From Neoarius graeffei (Eukaryota; Chordata; Actinopteri; Siluriformes; Ariidae): 64,000 nucleotides of DNA. Shown here piece by piece: positions 54,237 to 64,000 of the stretch. The notes beneath the pieces were generated by a model. It searched no databases. It worked only from the letters and a program-made list of their open reading frames with translations, and was not told the DNA's origin. The position numbers were made by a program, and so were the translations under genes. The DNA lies in assembly GCF_027579695.1 (NCBI RefSeq), contig NC_083576.1:35381760-35445759 (forward strand), in the 5' to 3' direction. Position 1 is the first letter of the stretch. Every line of letters starts with the position of its first letter.

Positions 54237-54605
54237 TAAGCATCCGAAAGATGGAACTGCATTCATCTCACAGAAACGCCCAGGTCATCCACAGAAGTTA
54301 ACACCTCGACAGGAGCGTCTTCTGATGAGAAGGGTTGAAGAAAATCGGCATGCAAGTTCACTGCAGTTATCTAAAGACATAGAAAGCCAAACTGGGGTGA
54401 CTATTTCCCGTGACACAATATGGCATACACTGCAGAGGAACGGCATGCATGGATGCCATCCACGAAAGAAGCCTCTCCTAAAGCCCAGGCACAAAAAAGC
54501 CCGCCTAGAGTTTGCCAGGGCCCATGCTGACAAAGATGAAGACTACTGGGAATCTATACTCTGGAGTGATGAGACCAAGATAAGTGTTTTTGGAACTGAG
54601 GCCAT

Positions 54606-56064
54606 TATTAAAAAATGTTCTGTTTCTGGTCCACCAGATGAGTGCCATTTGTGCGGTTGAAAATTGTTTTTTTTTTTACGCCGTTTTTTCGACATTTTTT
54701 TCGGGTTCGTAAATCTAAAATCGAACTTGACATTTACGCATTCCCAGGGCTTTCCACTAAGGCTCATACTAGCCAGCCATGACAAATAAGTAGCCAGCTG
54801 GGGGGGGAGTAAACACAAAATAAACTCCTGTGCACGCAGTTCCCAGGATAAATGTATTTTCCACAGACCATTTATTTATTCACTTTACTCAAATACAAAG
54901 TAAAATGGCAGTAAATCTTCTTTCTTTTCTTGTGTATTGCATCATGAGGCATTCCTGGCTTGTAAATCTCTTATTTTCGGTGCATGACACATTCACGCAG
55001 CTGAGCATGCTATGAATTAACAATGACAACAGTCTGCAGTGGTGGCTACACAAACACTCAGAGAACATTTCTCCATTTGTGTATGAAAATGCACTCCAAC
55101 GACTCAGTTTGGTTTCATTTACAACCAACGGTGTCTTTTGATGCCAGCACGTAATTGAACGAGAGAAGATTGGTTTACCGGAGACAAAATAAGCGTTATC
55201 TCTGCTTCTGTTCCCTCCGATGTCGCCTCCAACACACTACTGCCTCCTCCGAGTGCGTGCGCACACACCGCATGTCGGGGCCGCGGATGAGTTACTCTCC
55301 CTTGATCAACGAAGTCGGCGGGGAATTTGTGGTTATTATCGGTACAAACAGCGCAAATCACAAATGAGTGCGGTTCAGTTTGACATTATTGTCAGTCCGT
55401 TAGATAAACAATTTTATTAAAATCGATAATATTTAGAGCCTGTGGGCTACAAAAATAATATTCATTAAAGTAGCCGGCTGGACTTAATTGTGTAGTCGGC
55501 TGTATGGCCGGCAGCCGGCGCTTGTGGAAAGCCCTGCATTCCGCGCAGAATATAGAATTGAATCAGCTCTGTGCATGCGCCGTGCGGCACAAAAACAATG
55601 GCAGCCACCATGAAGGAAGGAGATCCGGAGTTTTTAAACATTTGCTTAAGTGTGAAATCGCAAAGTGGTATTCTAGCGAACAACAAAATAAAGATTCAGA
55701 AAAACAAATCATTCAGGTGATCATTTTAATAGTGTAATTTCATCCGAACTAGGCCTAACGGTTGATTTTAGAACTGCAAAAAGTCAGTGTGTCGGACATT
55801 AAGTACCTTTTGTAAAAGTTTTGCAAATGTTGCAGTCGGCATTTAAAATGCCAACTTAAAGTTTTTGTACAAGTTTCAGTTGATTAAACTGTCATTTTAT
55901 TAAATGTGTCTGCTTTTGTAATAAAAAAAAAAAAGTACTGAAAGAAAAAGCAAACACAGCATTGTGATTTCTTATCCATCCATATATAATAAAAAAAAAA
56001 AAATCCCTCCCTCCTGAATTTTTTTGCTCACCCGGTGGACAGGAAACGGATTTTTTTTTTTTTA
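54606..56064. mobile_element. DNA transposon in Tc1 copy 3, itself carrying a hAT MITE
   Basis: Imperfect inverted ends contain TCTGTTTCTGGTCCACC on the left and GGTGGACAGGAAACGGA on the right. The transposase text (FGT / DGLMASKLYG) resumes after it. A short frame at 55594-55735 (AATMKEGDPEFLNICLS-like in one frame) is not identified. The boundary is good to about 10 bp. Confidence 0.6.
54745..55536. mobile_element. hAT-type MITE
   Basis: The ends CAGGGCTTTCCAC and complement are flanked by CATTCC (54739-54744, 55537-55542). Repeated TAGCCAGC/TAGCCGGC motifs lie near both ends. It is 792 bp, nested inside the 54606-56064 element. Confidence 0.8.
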
Positions 56065-56817
56065 AGGATGGCCTGATGGCTTCAAAACTGTATGGTGTTG
56101 CAAAGGTGAGGAATACAAAGAAAAATGCATGGTGTCTACAGTGAAACGTGGTGGCAGTGTCCTTATATGGGGCTGCATGAGTGCTGCTGGTGTCGGGAGC
56201 TGCGTTTCATTAATGGCATCATGAATTCGCAGATGTATTGCTCTATACTGAAAGAGAAGATGCTACCATCACTCCATGCCCTTGGTTGTCGTGCACTTTT
56301 CCAACATGACTAAACACACATCTAAGGCCACTGTTGGATTTCTGAAGAAGAACAGGGTGAAAGTGATTCAGTGGCCAAGTGTGTCTCCTGATCTGAACCC
56401 AATCGAACACCTATGGGGAATTCTGAAGAGACAAGTTGAGCATCACTCTCCATCCAGCATCCAGTCACTAAAAGAGGTCATTGTTGAAGAATGGAAAAAG
56501 ATTGATGTTGCAAACTGTTGCCAACTTGTTCATTCCATGCCTAGAAGACTTGGTGCTGTCATTAAAAATCATGGAGGCCATACAAAGTACTAGATGTAGT
56601 AGTTTTTGTTGTGGGGTGTACTCATTTTTGCACCACCCTAATTTGAGTAAAACTGAAAAATGTGTAATCTAAGTTTATATTATTAACCTTACTTTCACGT
56701 TATAAGTTAAACAGATATTAAACTTTGTCTTGTCAACATTTTGGAAATTGTGTTTATTGAGATTGTTTAAAATGTTACTTTTCAAAGGGGGTGTACTCAT
56801 TTACGCTGAGCACTGTA

Positions 56818-58956
56818 TATTAAATGTGTTCACTTGCTTGAAATCATTATGATGTTATTTAGTGGCACTAAAGTTCCACACTGTGATTCTATAACAATGT
56901 AAGTCCGTGACAGTTTTAGCCCTTAGGAATAAGTATCACACATGTCCATATATTCTAAATACGTAATACGAAATATCCGAGACATGAGTGCAGGGCTGGG
57001 TTTATTTGTATCTCAATCATGTTCACTGAAGTTTTGTGTTTTTAGCAGACATCTGTAAGTTTGTTGTGTGTGTTGTTTTACCAGCTGGGAGGTCCGTATC
57101 GTGAAATACCGTGACTGAGGTCTTGAAAGTACTGACCGAGGCACTCTGGGCCAAGGTCAGTATTCAAGGCTGAGGTCACGGTATTTCACCATGCAGACCG
57201 ACCTTAAGCTGGTAAATTAATCTTTTTTTTTTTTCTTTACCAAATTCTAACAGAAAACGAGCACCTGAAAGGGGAAAGCTGAGCCGCCATTTTGAATCCT
57301 CATTCATGGCTGTAATGCAAATGGCTTTCTCCTTGGTATACAAGTGCACTTCCATGGCAGGAAAAAAAACTACATTTTGCTGCCTATGTAGTCCCCTATT
57401 TATACAAATAGGAGTCATTCAGGATTCAGCCATGTTTTTGCTCGGCATTAGCAAGTTAGAGGTTTTTAGCTTTCTCCTGAAATGTTTTCTTTTATTTCTT
57501 CTTCCTCAGGGTAGTAAAACTCGCTTTCGCTGTGAACACTGTTATCACTATCCATGCTCTAAAATAATGCTATTTTTCTGAGAAATGCTGACAATTTATA
57601 CGATTTTTGATATAAATAAGTCTTATTAAAAAAAAGATAAATGACAAAAAATGCTACTATGTTTTGTTATGAATGAGCGAGTCGCCAGAAGTCCGTAACT
57701 GGGTTCCCTACCGTTGGATATGGACCCGCTCGCCAGCCAATCACAGCGCAGGACTTGTTGGAAACCGCACCGTGAAAAAAATAATTGTAGTTATTTTCAT
57801 GTATAAAAGGTTGGAAATTGGGCTGCAGACTGTAAAAGATCATGGGTGAAGTATTTTGATTTATGATATAAATATCAGATATCCAGACATGACAATGTTA
57901 AGTGTCATGGACTTGCATTTCAGGTATATGCCTTGTAATTACTAGGGAAATATTTTATTCCTGAAACTTTGTATATTCATTGAACATGGCTCTATTCAAA
58001 AGTTATATAACGTAAACCAAGTCCTTCATTATTTCCCTAAAATTGGGTTGTCACGGACTTGTAGAAATTAACTGAATTCTTTACTGACGGACTTGATCAC
58101 CACAGAAAGAATTCTATCACAGTGTGCCCGTAAACCTTTTTTCTCAATAACAGTTGTTATTCCAAAGAAGTTTACTTACTTGAAACCTAAAGTGAAACTT
58201 TTTTTTTTTTAACTTGGGCAATGACCGAGTAAGGTAGCTAAGACAAAGTGTTAACGAAGATATGAAGTCAGTCTTTGGTCCATAACTTTGGTCTCAGATG
58301 TCATAGCACCTTCAAATAACCTGCAAAACGAACAGTAATAATTTCACCATCACCACTATATATTTTATGCAGGGGCGGTTCTAGCCATTTTGGGGCCCTA
58401 GGCAAAATACAGACATGGGGCCCTCAAAAGTCAGTCTTGAAACACACATACATAATAATGGTCATCCCTACTTGGTACATGCCATATCTCCTTGCTGTAA
58501 ATTCAGAAAAAAAGATAGCAAACTGCCACTAACAATGTGCCCCAAATAAGCTCCACAGTGAAACAGGTTTGAGATTACTCCAGCATTTGCCAAAATTCTG
58601 GCAGTGTTTATTGCTCAGATCAAACCAGAAAGAGAGCGAGCGACAAGGCAAACAACAGAAGAAGAGACAGTAGAGAGAGAGAGTCAATCTCCACATTTTA
58701 ATAAAACAAGGATATCTGAAATCCAATTATTTTTACTCCACAGATACATATTACCAGATATAAAATTCTTATTCTTATCAGAAGTAGAACACAAATGGAT
58801 ACATATTACCAGATACACATTACCAGAGATACAAAATGATCTTACTGTTATCAGAACTACAACACAAATAGATATTACTCTATCGAAACCTCTATATTTC
58901 AATGGGATAAGACTGATGCCAAGATAAATGTACGAGAGAGTGAGTTTGTGTGAGAG
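56818..58956. other. unassigned, with one palindrome and one hAT-like end
   Basis: No gene is supported. 57089-57207 is an imperfect palindrome (GGTCCGTATCGTGAAATACC against GGTATTTCACCATGCAGACC). CAGGGGCGGTTCTAGCCATT at about 58371 looks like a hAT terminus without a visible partner. GTCACGGACTTG-type motifs recur (52817, 58050). Confidence 0.4.
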
Positions 58957-59194
58957 AGTAGGGGTGTCACGGTATGAAAATTTAACATGACGGTTATTGT
59001 GACCAAAATTATCGCGGTGTACGGTATTATCACGGTTATTTGAGTGGGCGTGGCTCAGGTTGAGTGGGCGTGGTTCAGGTTTTCAAGTTTGGACTGTGGA
59101 CAAGTGGATCCTGACCTGGAGATGCAAGTACAGTATGTGGAAATGGGGAGCATGCAGCAATGGGTTAAAAAGTGCAGTGTTTATTATATAATGT

Positions 59195-59265
<71 letters not shown>

Positions 59266-59447
59266 TCTAATGAAAACTGCCGTTTTCAACATCATGGTAA
59301 AGCAAAACTGGTTATGGAAGAAGCATTATCATAAAATCTGCACAGGGTGCACTACTACTAAGTTATACCCAACAAACCACTCAGAAGCACAAACAACCAC
59401 CTAACCGTGTAAACAAATGTCTCATCTTAAATGCTGTCAACATTAAA

Positions 59448-59495
<48 letters not shown>

Positions 59496-59848
59496 CACTA
59501 ACCAAATGCACATGTTCAAGTATTTTGATAACTCAAAGTGCAAAATGAAGTCTCAAAATTAAAACCTAAAACAAGACAACTTTAAAATATACATTTAAAA
59601 TGGAACTTTAACCAAATTACAAAAAAATGTGCCTAGTCCACACTATGCAATCAAAGTTATAGTACTGAAAGAAAGGAAATACAAAACTTCTAAGTGCAAC
59701 TTTTTACACAATCACAACTGTCAAAGTATTGCTGGCAGAAAAAAAAAATTTAAAAAGTCAGTGATTTCTCCATCAAAACTACAAACACTCATCCCGCAGG
59801 TATCCCAAGCCTTAGCAGGAACAGTGCGAAACTGACACACACGTCCAT

Positions 59849-62792
59849 TCACTTCAGGTTGAAATGCAAAAAGGTTAACATATTAACCTTGTCTGCTTTC
59901 AGAGCGGACCTAAGAGGGGAAACAATGTACCCACTGGCACTGAAAACCCTCTCCGAAGGCACACTGGTCGCCGGGATACACAAGTTTTTTCGCCAGCCTG
60001 GCAAGATGAGGCAGCTCAGATGCATGGCCTTTCCACCATACCAGTGGATCGTCCTCTGCTTGGATGGATGGCAGTGACAGGTATACCCTGACTTCCTCCT
60101 TCACCTTATCCTCTGGGGTGGCTGGACCTGAAGTCTCTTCTACTCGCTGCTGCCTTGATGAAGTTATCCTTTGCAGTAGCCCACCTAGGCCTTTCTCTCT
60201 TGCTGCTGCTGTGGTCACAGTGGGTGTACTGCTGGGGGGCTGTTGGTCTTCTGGTTCCTGCCTGACTTGTGGAGGTGTCAGTTTGAGGCCCTCCTGAACA
60301 CAGCTGTCAACAACGTCATCCACAGGGGAGTCTAAAAAGTTGGTCTTAAACCGTGGGTCCATGAAGCACGCCATCTGCATGACCCCCTTAGCCTTCTCCT
60401 CGGTGTATCTGCTTGTAAGGTCTTGTCTTCTGGCCTGCTTCATGTTCTTGAGCAGGACTGAATCCTGCTCACTCTCTTCAAGGACATCCCCTGTGATGTG
60501 GTCGAGGACAGGCTTGATGGCAGACAGAGTGACGCATGTCTCAGAACAAAGGGCATCAGTGAACGTGTTGAGCGGGTCAAGGAGCTGGCAGAGCTGCTCC
60601 AGGACCGCAATGTCTGCATCTTTGGGCATCAGATGCCAAACACCCCTCTCTGCAGCAAGTGCAGCACAGACTGCCTGCTGCTGACTGAGGAATCGTTCCA
60701 CCATTTTGAATGTGGATCCCCATCTGGTCACCACGTCGTGTATTAGGGCCTTCTGTGGCAAGTTGAGGACTGCTTGTTTTTCTCTTAGCGTTCTCTTTCT
60801 TTTCCAACTCCTTGAGAACGCTTGCACGAGATGCTGACAGGCCTTCACGGCGGTGTCCACTCTCTGCATCTTCAGAGCCTTTGATATGGCCAGGTTCAAG
60901 CTGTGCCCGAAGCATCCCAGCCGAAGTTCAGGGAAATCTTCAAAGGCCTTGGCCATGTTTGCGGCGTTGTCTGTGGTTACAGACACTAGACTGCTCTTGC
61001 TTATCTCCCACTCTTCCAGCATGTTGTTAAATTCTGCAATATTTTGACCTGTGTGGTCCTCTGGGAAAAACTGGCTCTCCAAACAGTGTGATACCAGTTG
61101 CCAGTCTGGGGTGATGTAATGTACAGTGAAACTTATGTATGGCTCACCTCCCCCTCTTTCGCTGGTCCAGAGATCAGTGGTTGCTGCAAAGTACTCACCC
61201 TGCACCAAACTCTGCTTTACATCAGCCTTGACCGTGTTGTACATGTTTGGAATTGCTGTTTTTGAAAAGTAATTTCTTGTGGGCACTTTGTAATGAGGTA
61301 CTGCAGTTTTCATTATTTTCAGGAAGCCGGGCCGCTCAACCATCTGAAAAGGCATCATGTCTTTTGCTAGGCTATACGCAATTGCTGCTGTGAGCTCTTC
61401 AGCATTTTTGGATCCAGGTGCGTGTGCAGCTCGTCTCTGAAATGTTTGTTGCAGCGTCTGGGTCACTGTTGATGAGGAGGATGCAGGACTTTGCCTCACA
61501 GCCATTGCACTCTATATATTAAAAACAAACAAAAGTCATTAAGTTACCATTCATGCCAACAAGCATCATGTTTGCCTAACAAATCCATTAGCTAGAAACG
61601 AATTTATTATCTAACAGGTGTAATATTGAAAGTAAATAGTACATTTAGGTTACTCAATTTCCCTAGATCTAAAGCATAATGATCTGGGACAAATAAAAAT
61701 AGAAAGCCTTATTGTCATTGTATGAGATTTTATATAAATTTATATACATTTTCTAATCTCATAGAAATAGAATGCCTGTCATTATGCAGAACAATGACGT
61801 GAAGATTTGCACAATGACATGTAAAGATTTAAATTATTAAGTCAATGTGCAATAAAATACTGGCATCTACCATAAACGTGATCAGCAACTATGTTAAGAC
61901 GGTGCCCCCTCCTTTCCCCACCAATCTAGTTCTAGTGAGAGTCGATAGGCTTCAAAAGTAAAGATCATTATCAAGGTGTAACGTTATTGACAGTCGGATA
62001 TAATCGTTGCATTTACCCTCAACCAGCAGTCGGAAGCTACTTTGTGTGTTTCACTGACCCATTTCTACCATCTTGTGGCGAATGACAGTTTAGCTGTTTA
62101 ACTTGGGTTAGAATGGTGTTTACCTCCGAATAGCGCAAAACACCACAGCTAGACACACTTTAAAATGCTAGCAGTGGGCGCACTTCGCAATAAAGATCAT
62201 TATCAAAGTTTAACGTTATTGACAGTCGGATACAACTGTTGTATTTTCCCTCGACCCGAAGTCATGCGTTACTTCGTGTGTTTCACTGATCCATTTTCAC
62301 CGTCTTGTGGCGAATGAAAGTTTAGCTGTGTAACTTAGCTTAGAATGGTGATGTTTACCTCAGAATAGTGCTAACCACAGCTAGTGCTAGATGCATTTTA
62401 AAACTGCTAGCAGTGGCCGTCTTTCGACAATAAAGATTATCATCAAGGTCTAACATTATTGACAGTCGGAAATAATTGTTTCATCTTCCCTCGTCAAAAG
62501 TCAAAAGTTACTTTGCGCATTTCAGCTAAAACATACACGTTAACCTACCTTGCACTTGCTGTACAGATGCTGATGATGGTCTCGCAGATGAGTCATTAGA
62601 TTTGATGTATTGCTGCCTTTCGCTGACACCTTTTTTTCTGCACACACTACATGCAGGAGCACCGTCATCAACAAGTTGTCCCTCCGAATTTTTGAAATAT
62701 CCAAAATATTTCCACACTCCCGATTTTATCTGCTTGGAAGGCGGATAGATGTCTTCATCTTGATGACCACCACAGTCTCCTCCTTCCGCCAT
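59849..62792 (-). pseudogene. hAT transposase (ZBED-like), two exons, two homopolymer frameshifts
   Basis: Exon 1 (62792-62549) starts at ATG with MAEGGDCGGHQDEDIYPPSK, then the BED finger: SGVWKYFGYF, CSVCRKK, and after a one-base shift at the 7-base A run (62631-62637) the His pair in LMTHLRDHH. It ends at GTAGGT. Exon 2 (61511-59849) holds 531 open codons: TTDLWTSERGGGEPYISF (first catalytic region), LVSVTTDNAANMAKAFEDFP, CFGHSLNLAI, HDVVTRWGSTFKMVERFL, then FMDPRFKTNFL. A single-base shift at the A run 59985-59990 is followed by the conserved dimerisation end (PSERVFSASGYIVSPLRSAL) and TGA at 59849. No other stops occur. The length is normal for the family. Confidence 0.9.
61940..62525. 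repeat. intronic tandem repeat, about 235-bp unit, 2.5 copies
   Basis: Three starts at AAGATCATTATCAA (about 61961, 62193) and AAGATTATCATCAAGG (62431), each followed by AACGTTATTGACAGTCGGAT-type text and CATCTTGTGGCGAATGA. It lies wholly in the transposase intron. Confidence 0.88.
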
Positions 62793-62980
62793 GCTTGAAC
62801 TTCGGACAGTGAGTGAGTGAACTTGAGTGGCGTCGGCAGGAAAACTCGCACGAAAGTTCAAAGTCTCGCGAAAATGGAAGCTGTCGTGGTTTTGACACTC
62901 AGAAGGTTATGGTCACCATCAAAATATTTTAGCGCGGTAACCATGTACACCGGTAATCGTGACAGCCCTATGTGTGAGAG

Positions 62981-63246
62981 TGAGTGTGTTTTTGTGTGCG
63001 CGCGCGGGGGGGGTAGAGAAAGAGAGAGGTATGAGTTTTTAAAGGTTGCAGCCAGTACATTACTGAAAAGTCTTTAATCTCCAAATGTCCATTGTTCATC
63101 ATAATCATATGAGAGAGAAAGTCCTACTTGTTTTTGGGAAAATCTACTCCTCGTATTTGTACTGGACCTTTTTGGACAATTGAACACCTCTCTGAGTCTG
63201 ACAACGTTGCTGGCCACAGTGCCGGATCATCGCTTAATATGACATT
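62981..63246. other. unassigned spacer
   Basis: Contains a GT/GC-rich run at about 62975-63015. No gene. Confidence 0.35.
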
Positions 63247-63901
63247 TGCTGCTTTTCCACTACAAACGCGGCTGAGTCGGGCTGAGCCGTGCCGTGCTGA
63301 GTCGGGCTGAGCGGGGCTGTTGGAGTTGCATTTCGACTACAACCTCGCTGAACCGTGCTGGCTGGAAGTGGGTGGACACATTGGGTGGAGTTAGCAAAAG
63401 TGGGTGGACGTCAGGTAATGTCGTTAAGCAGCGCAAACAGTGACATCAGTGAGCTTTTAAGCGGTAGTCTCACGACCCGAATAGTAAACAATAAACATGG
63501 AGGACATGGAGTCGTTAGTGTGGCTGGTCTTGGTGCTGTGGCTTGTTGTCACCGACAACGCGGACAGATACTGGCAAGAGCGTATAGATGAGGCGAGGCG
63601 CATAAGGCTTCAGAAATTCTCGTAATTATTCTCCTTCCGGGTTTGCGGTGTTTACAGATCCCAGTGCGCTCACGGGGCGTGTGGGCATGTGAGGACACTC
63701 CTCCTCACCAATCAGTGCACAGGGGAGTGTCTCCTCACGCCGCTTGGCTCGCTTCAGCCCCACTCCAAAACGGTGCGAGTTTTAGGGGCTAAGCAGGGCT
63801 GAAACGAGCTGAGTCGTGCTGGTTTTTGGTAGTCGAAACGCGAGCCGTGTCGGGCTGAAGTGAGCTGAAGTGAGCTGAAAAAGGGTAGTGGAAAAGGGCC
63901 A
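63247..63901 (-). mobile_element. PIF/Harbinger-like MITE, copy 3, inverted orientation
   Basis: Same sequence as 37297-37969 read on minus. ATT flanks it at 63244-63246 and 63902-63904. It is 655 bp and is full length. Confidence 0.9.
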
Positions 63902-63904
63902 ATT

Positions 63905-64000
63905 GTCTCCACTTTAGTTAGTTTCAGAAGTGCCGCTGCATTCTTTTTGCTTTGTGCCCTTTTTTTTCGTTTAGCGCAACCGCTCTCATAACTGCGCTTC
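63905..64000. other. window edge, nothing recognised
   Basis: No feature is supported in the last 96 bases. Confidence 0.4.

Larger units (their letters stand above)
53497..56593 (+). pseudogene. Tc1 transposase, in three pieces
   Basis: Piece 1 (53497-53597) has the helix-turn-helix text GYKKISKALLIS and NTVAKVVQKF, without a start codon. Piece 2 (54240-54605) has LTPRQERLLMRRVEEN-like linker text, ISRDTIWHTLQRNGMHG and WSDETKISVFGT with the first Asp. Piece 3 (56066-56593) has the second Asp region (FQHD, then a TGA and deletion), SPDLNPIEHLWGILKRQ with the Glu intact, and NHGGHTKY. The N-terminal 60 or so codons were lost when the left end was replaced. Confidence 0.9.
53120..56815 (+). 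mobile_element. Tc1-type transposon, copy 3 (another family), with nested insertions
   Basis: The ends CAGTGCTCAGCGTAAATGAG and complement are flanked by TA (53118-53119, 56816-56817). The left arm is much longer than a normal terminal repeat: 53120-53496 is an inverted copy of 56415-56815, including about 170 bp of transposase coding text. Insertions lie at 53598-54236 and about 54606-56064. Without them the element is about 1.6 kb. Confidence 0.92.
58957..62972 (-). mobile_element. hAT transposon with BED-finger transposase, nearly intact
   Basis: The ends TAGGGGTGTCACGG and (complement) TAGGGCTGTCACGA lie near the termini. TGTGAGAG at 58949-58956 and 62973-62980 serves as an 8-bp target duplication, although the flank is GA-rich so this could be fortuitous. 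It is 4.0 kb, with a two-exon transposase on the minus strand, two (TA)n arrays (about 59197-59262 and 59454-59490) and a tandem repeat in the intron. Confidence 0.88.

Noticed and set aside
57176-57581. Possible host exon near 57.2-57.6 kb
   Set aside because: Frames on both strands are short, lack splice context and show no motif.
59083-59295. Ile/Tyr repeat frame
   Set aside because: Translation of the (TA)n microsatellite.
59910-61505. Host ZBED1-like domesticated gene
   Set aside because: The frame lies between hAT-type inverted ends with a matching intron and BED exon, and has frameshifts, so it is a transposon gene.

Overview
This window looks like nuclear DNA of a teleost fish, and it consists almost entirely of nested transposable elements. 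The evidence is the element mix: a DANA/mermaid-like tRNA-headed SINE, Rex1- and Rex6-type LINEs, L2, an L1/Tx1-type LINE, a Gmr1-like Ty3/gypsy element, three Tc1 elements, many hAT, PIF/Harbinger-like and TTAA-target DNA transposons, and spliced transposase genes with normal GT/AG introns. I see no convincing host gene, no rRNA and no CRISPR array. The species cannot be fixed from sequence alone.

Layout, left to right. 1-5974: the 3' part of a Gmr1-like gypsy element, with integrase upstream of reverse transcriptase, split by a hAT-type insertion (2852-4248) and ending in a 3' LTR. 6412-7395: two SINEs. 8151-9752: a Tc1 element. 10490-21725: three collinear minus-strand pieces of one restriction-like-endonuclease (Rex6/R2-type) LINE, separated by a hAT with a four-exon transposase (11001-15361), an LTR-like block that itself contains a THAP/exonuclease-type transposon (16473-17726), a second Tc1 (18464-20249) and a MITE. 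21726-26310: AT-rich DNA, LINE remnants and a small hAT.

26320-48450 is the remains of one minus-strand L1/Tx1-type LINE, with ORF1 at the right and ORF2 at the left. It is inflated to about 22 kb by insertions: SINEs, a hAT, a second THAP/exonuclease element, an L2 fragment, a TTAA element holding an unusual inverted-LTR gypsy derivative, and a Rex1 LINE. The Rex1 holds an L2 with a 699-codon open frame plus a composite block nested several levels deep. 49322-51910: PIF-like and foldback MITEs. 53120-56815: a third Tc1 whose left end was replaced by an inverted copy of its right end and which carries nested insertions. 58957-62972: a nearly intact BED-finger hAT whose two-exon transposase is broken mainly by two indels in homopolymers. 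63247-63901: a third copy of the PIF-like MITE.

The coding content is therefore transposition machinery (reverse transcriptases, integrase, endonucleases, DDE and hAT transposases), nearly all decayed. The parts most worth a second look are the LTR derivative with two U3 ends in opposite orientation and a clean target duplication (35013-35729), the pair of THAP/exonuclease elements carrying unrelated codon-multiple GC-rich minisatellites next to the same internal point, the local template-switch hairpin inside gypsy pol (5037-5114), the near-intact hAT, and the readable insertion order of the nest.
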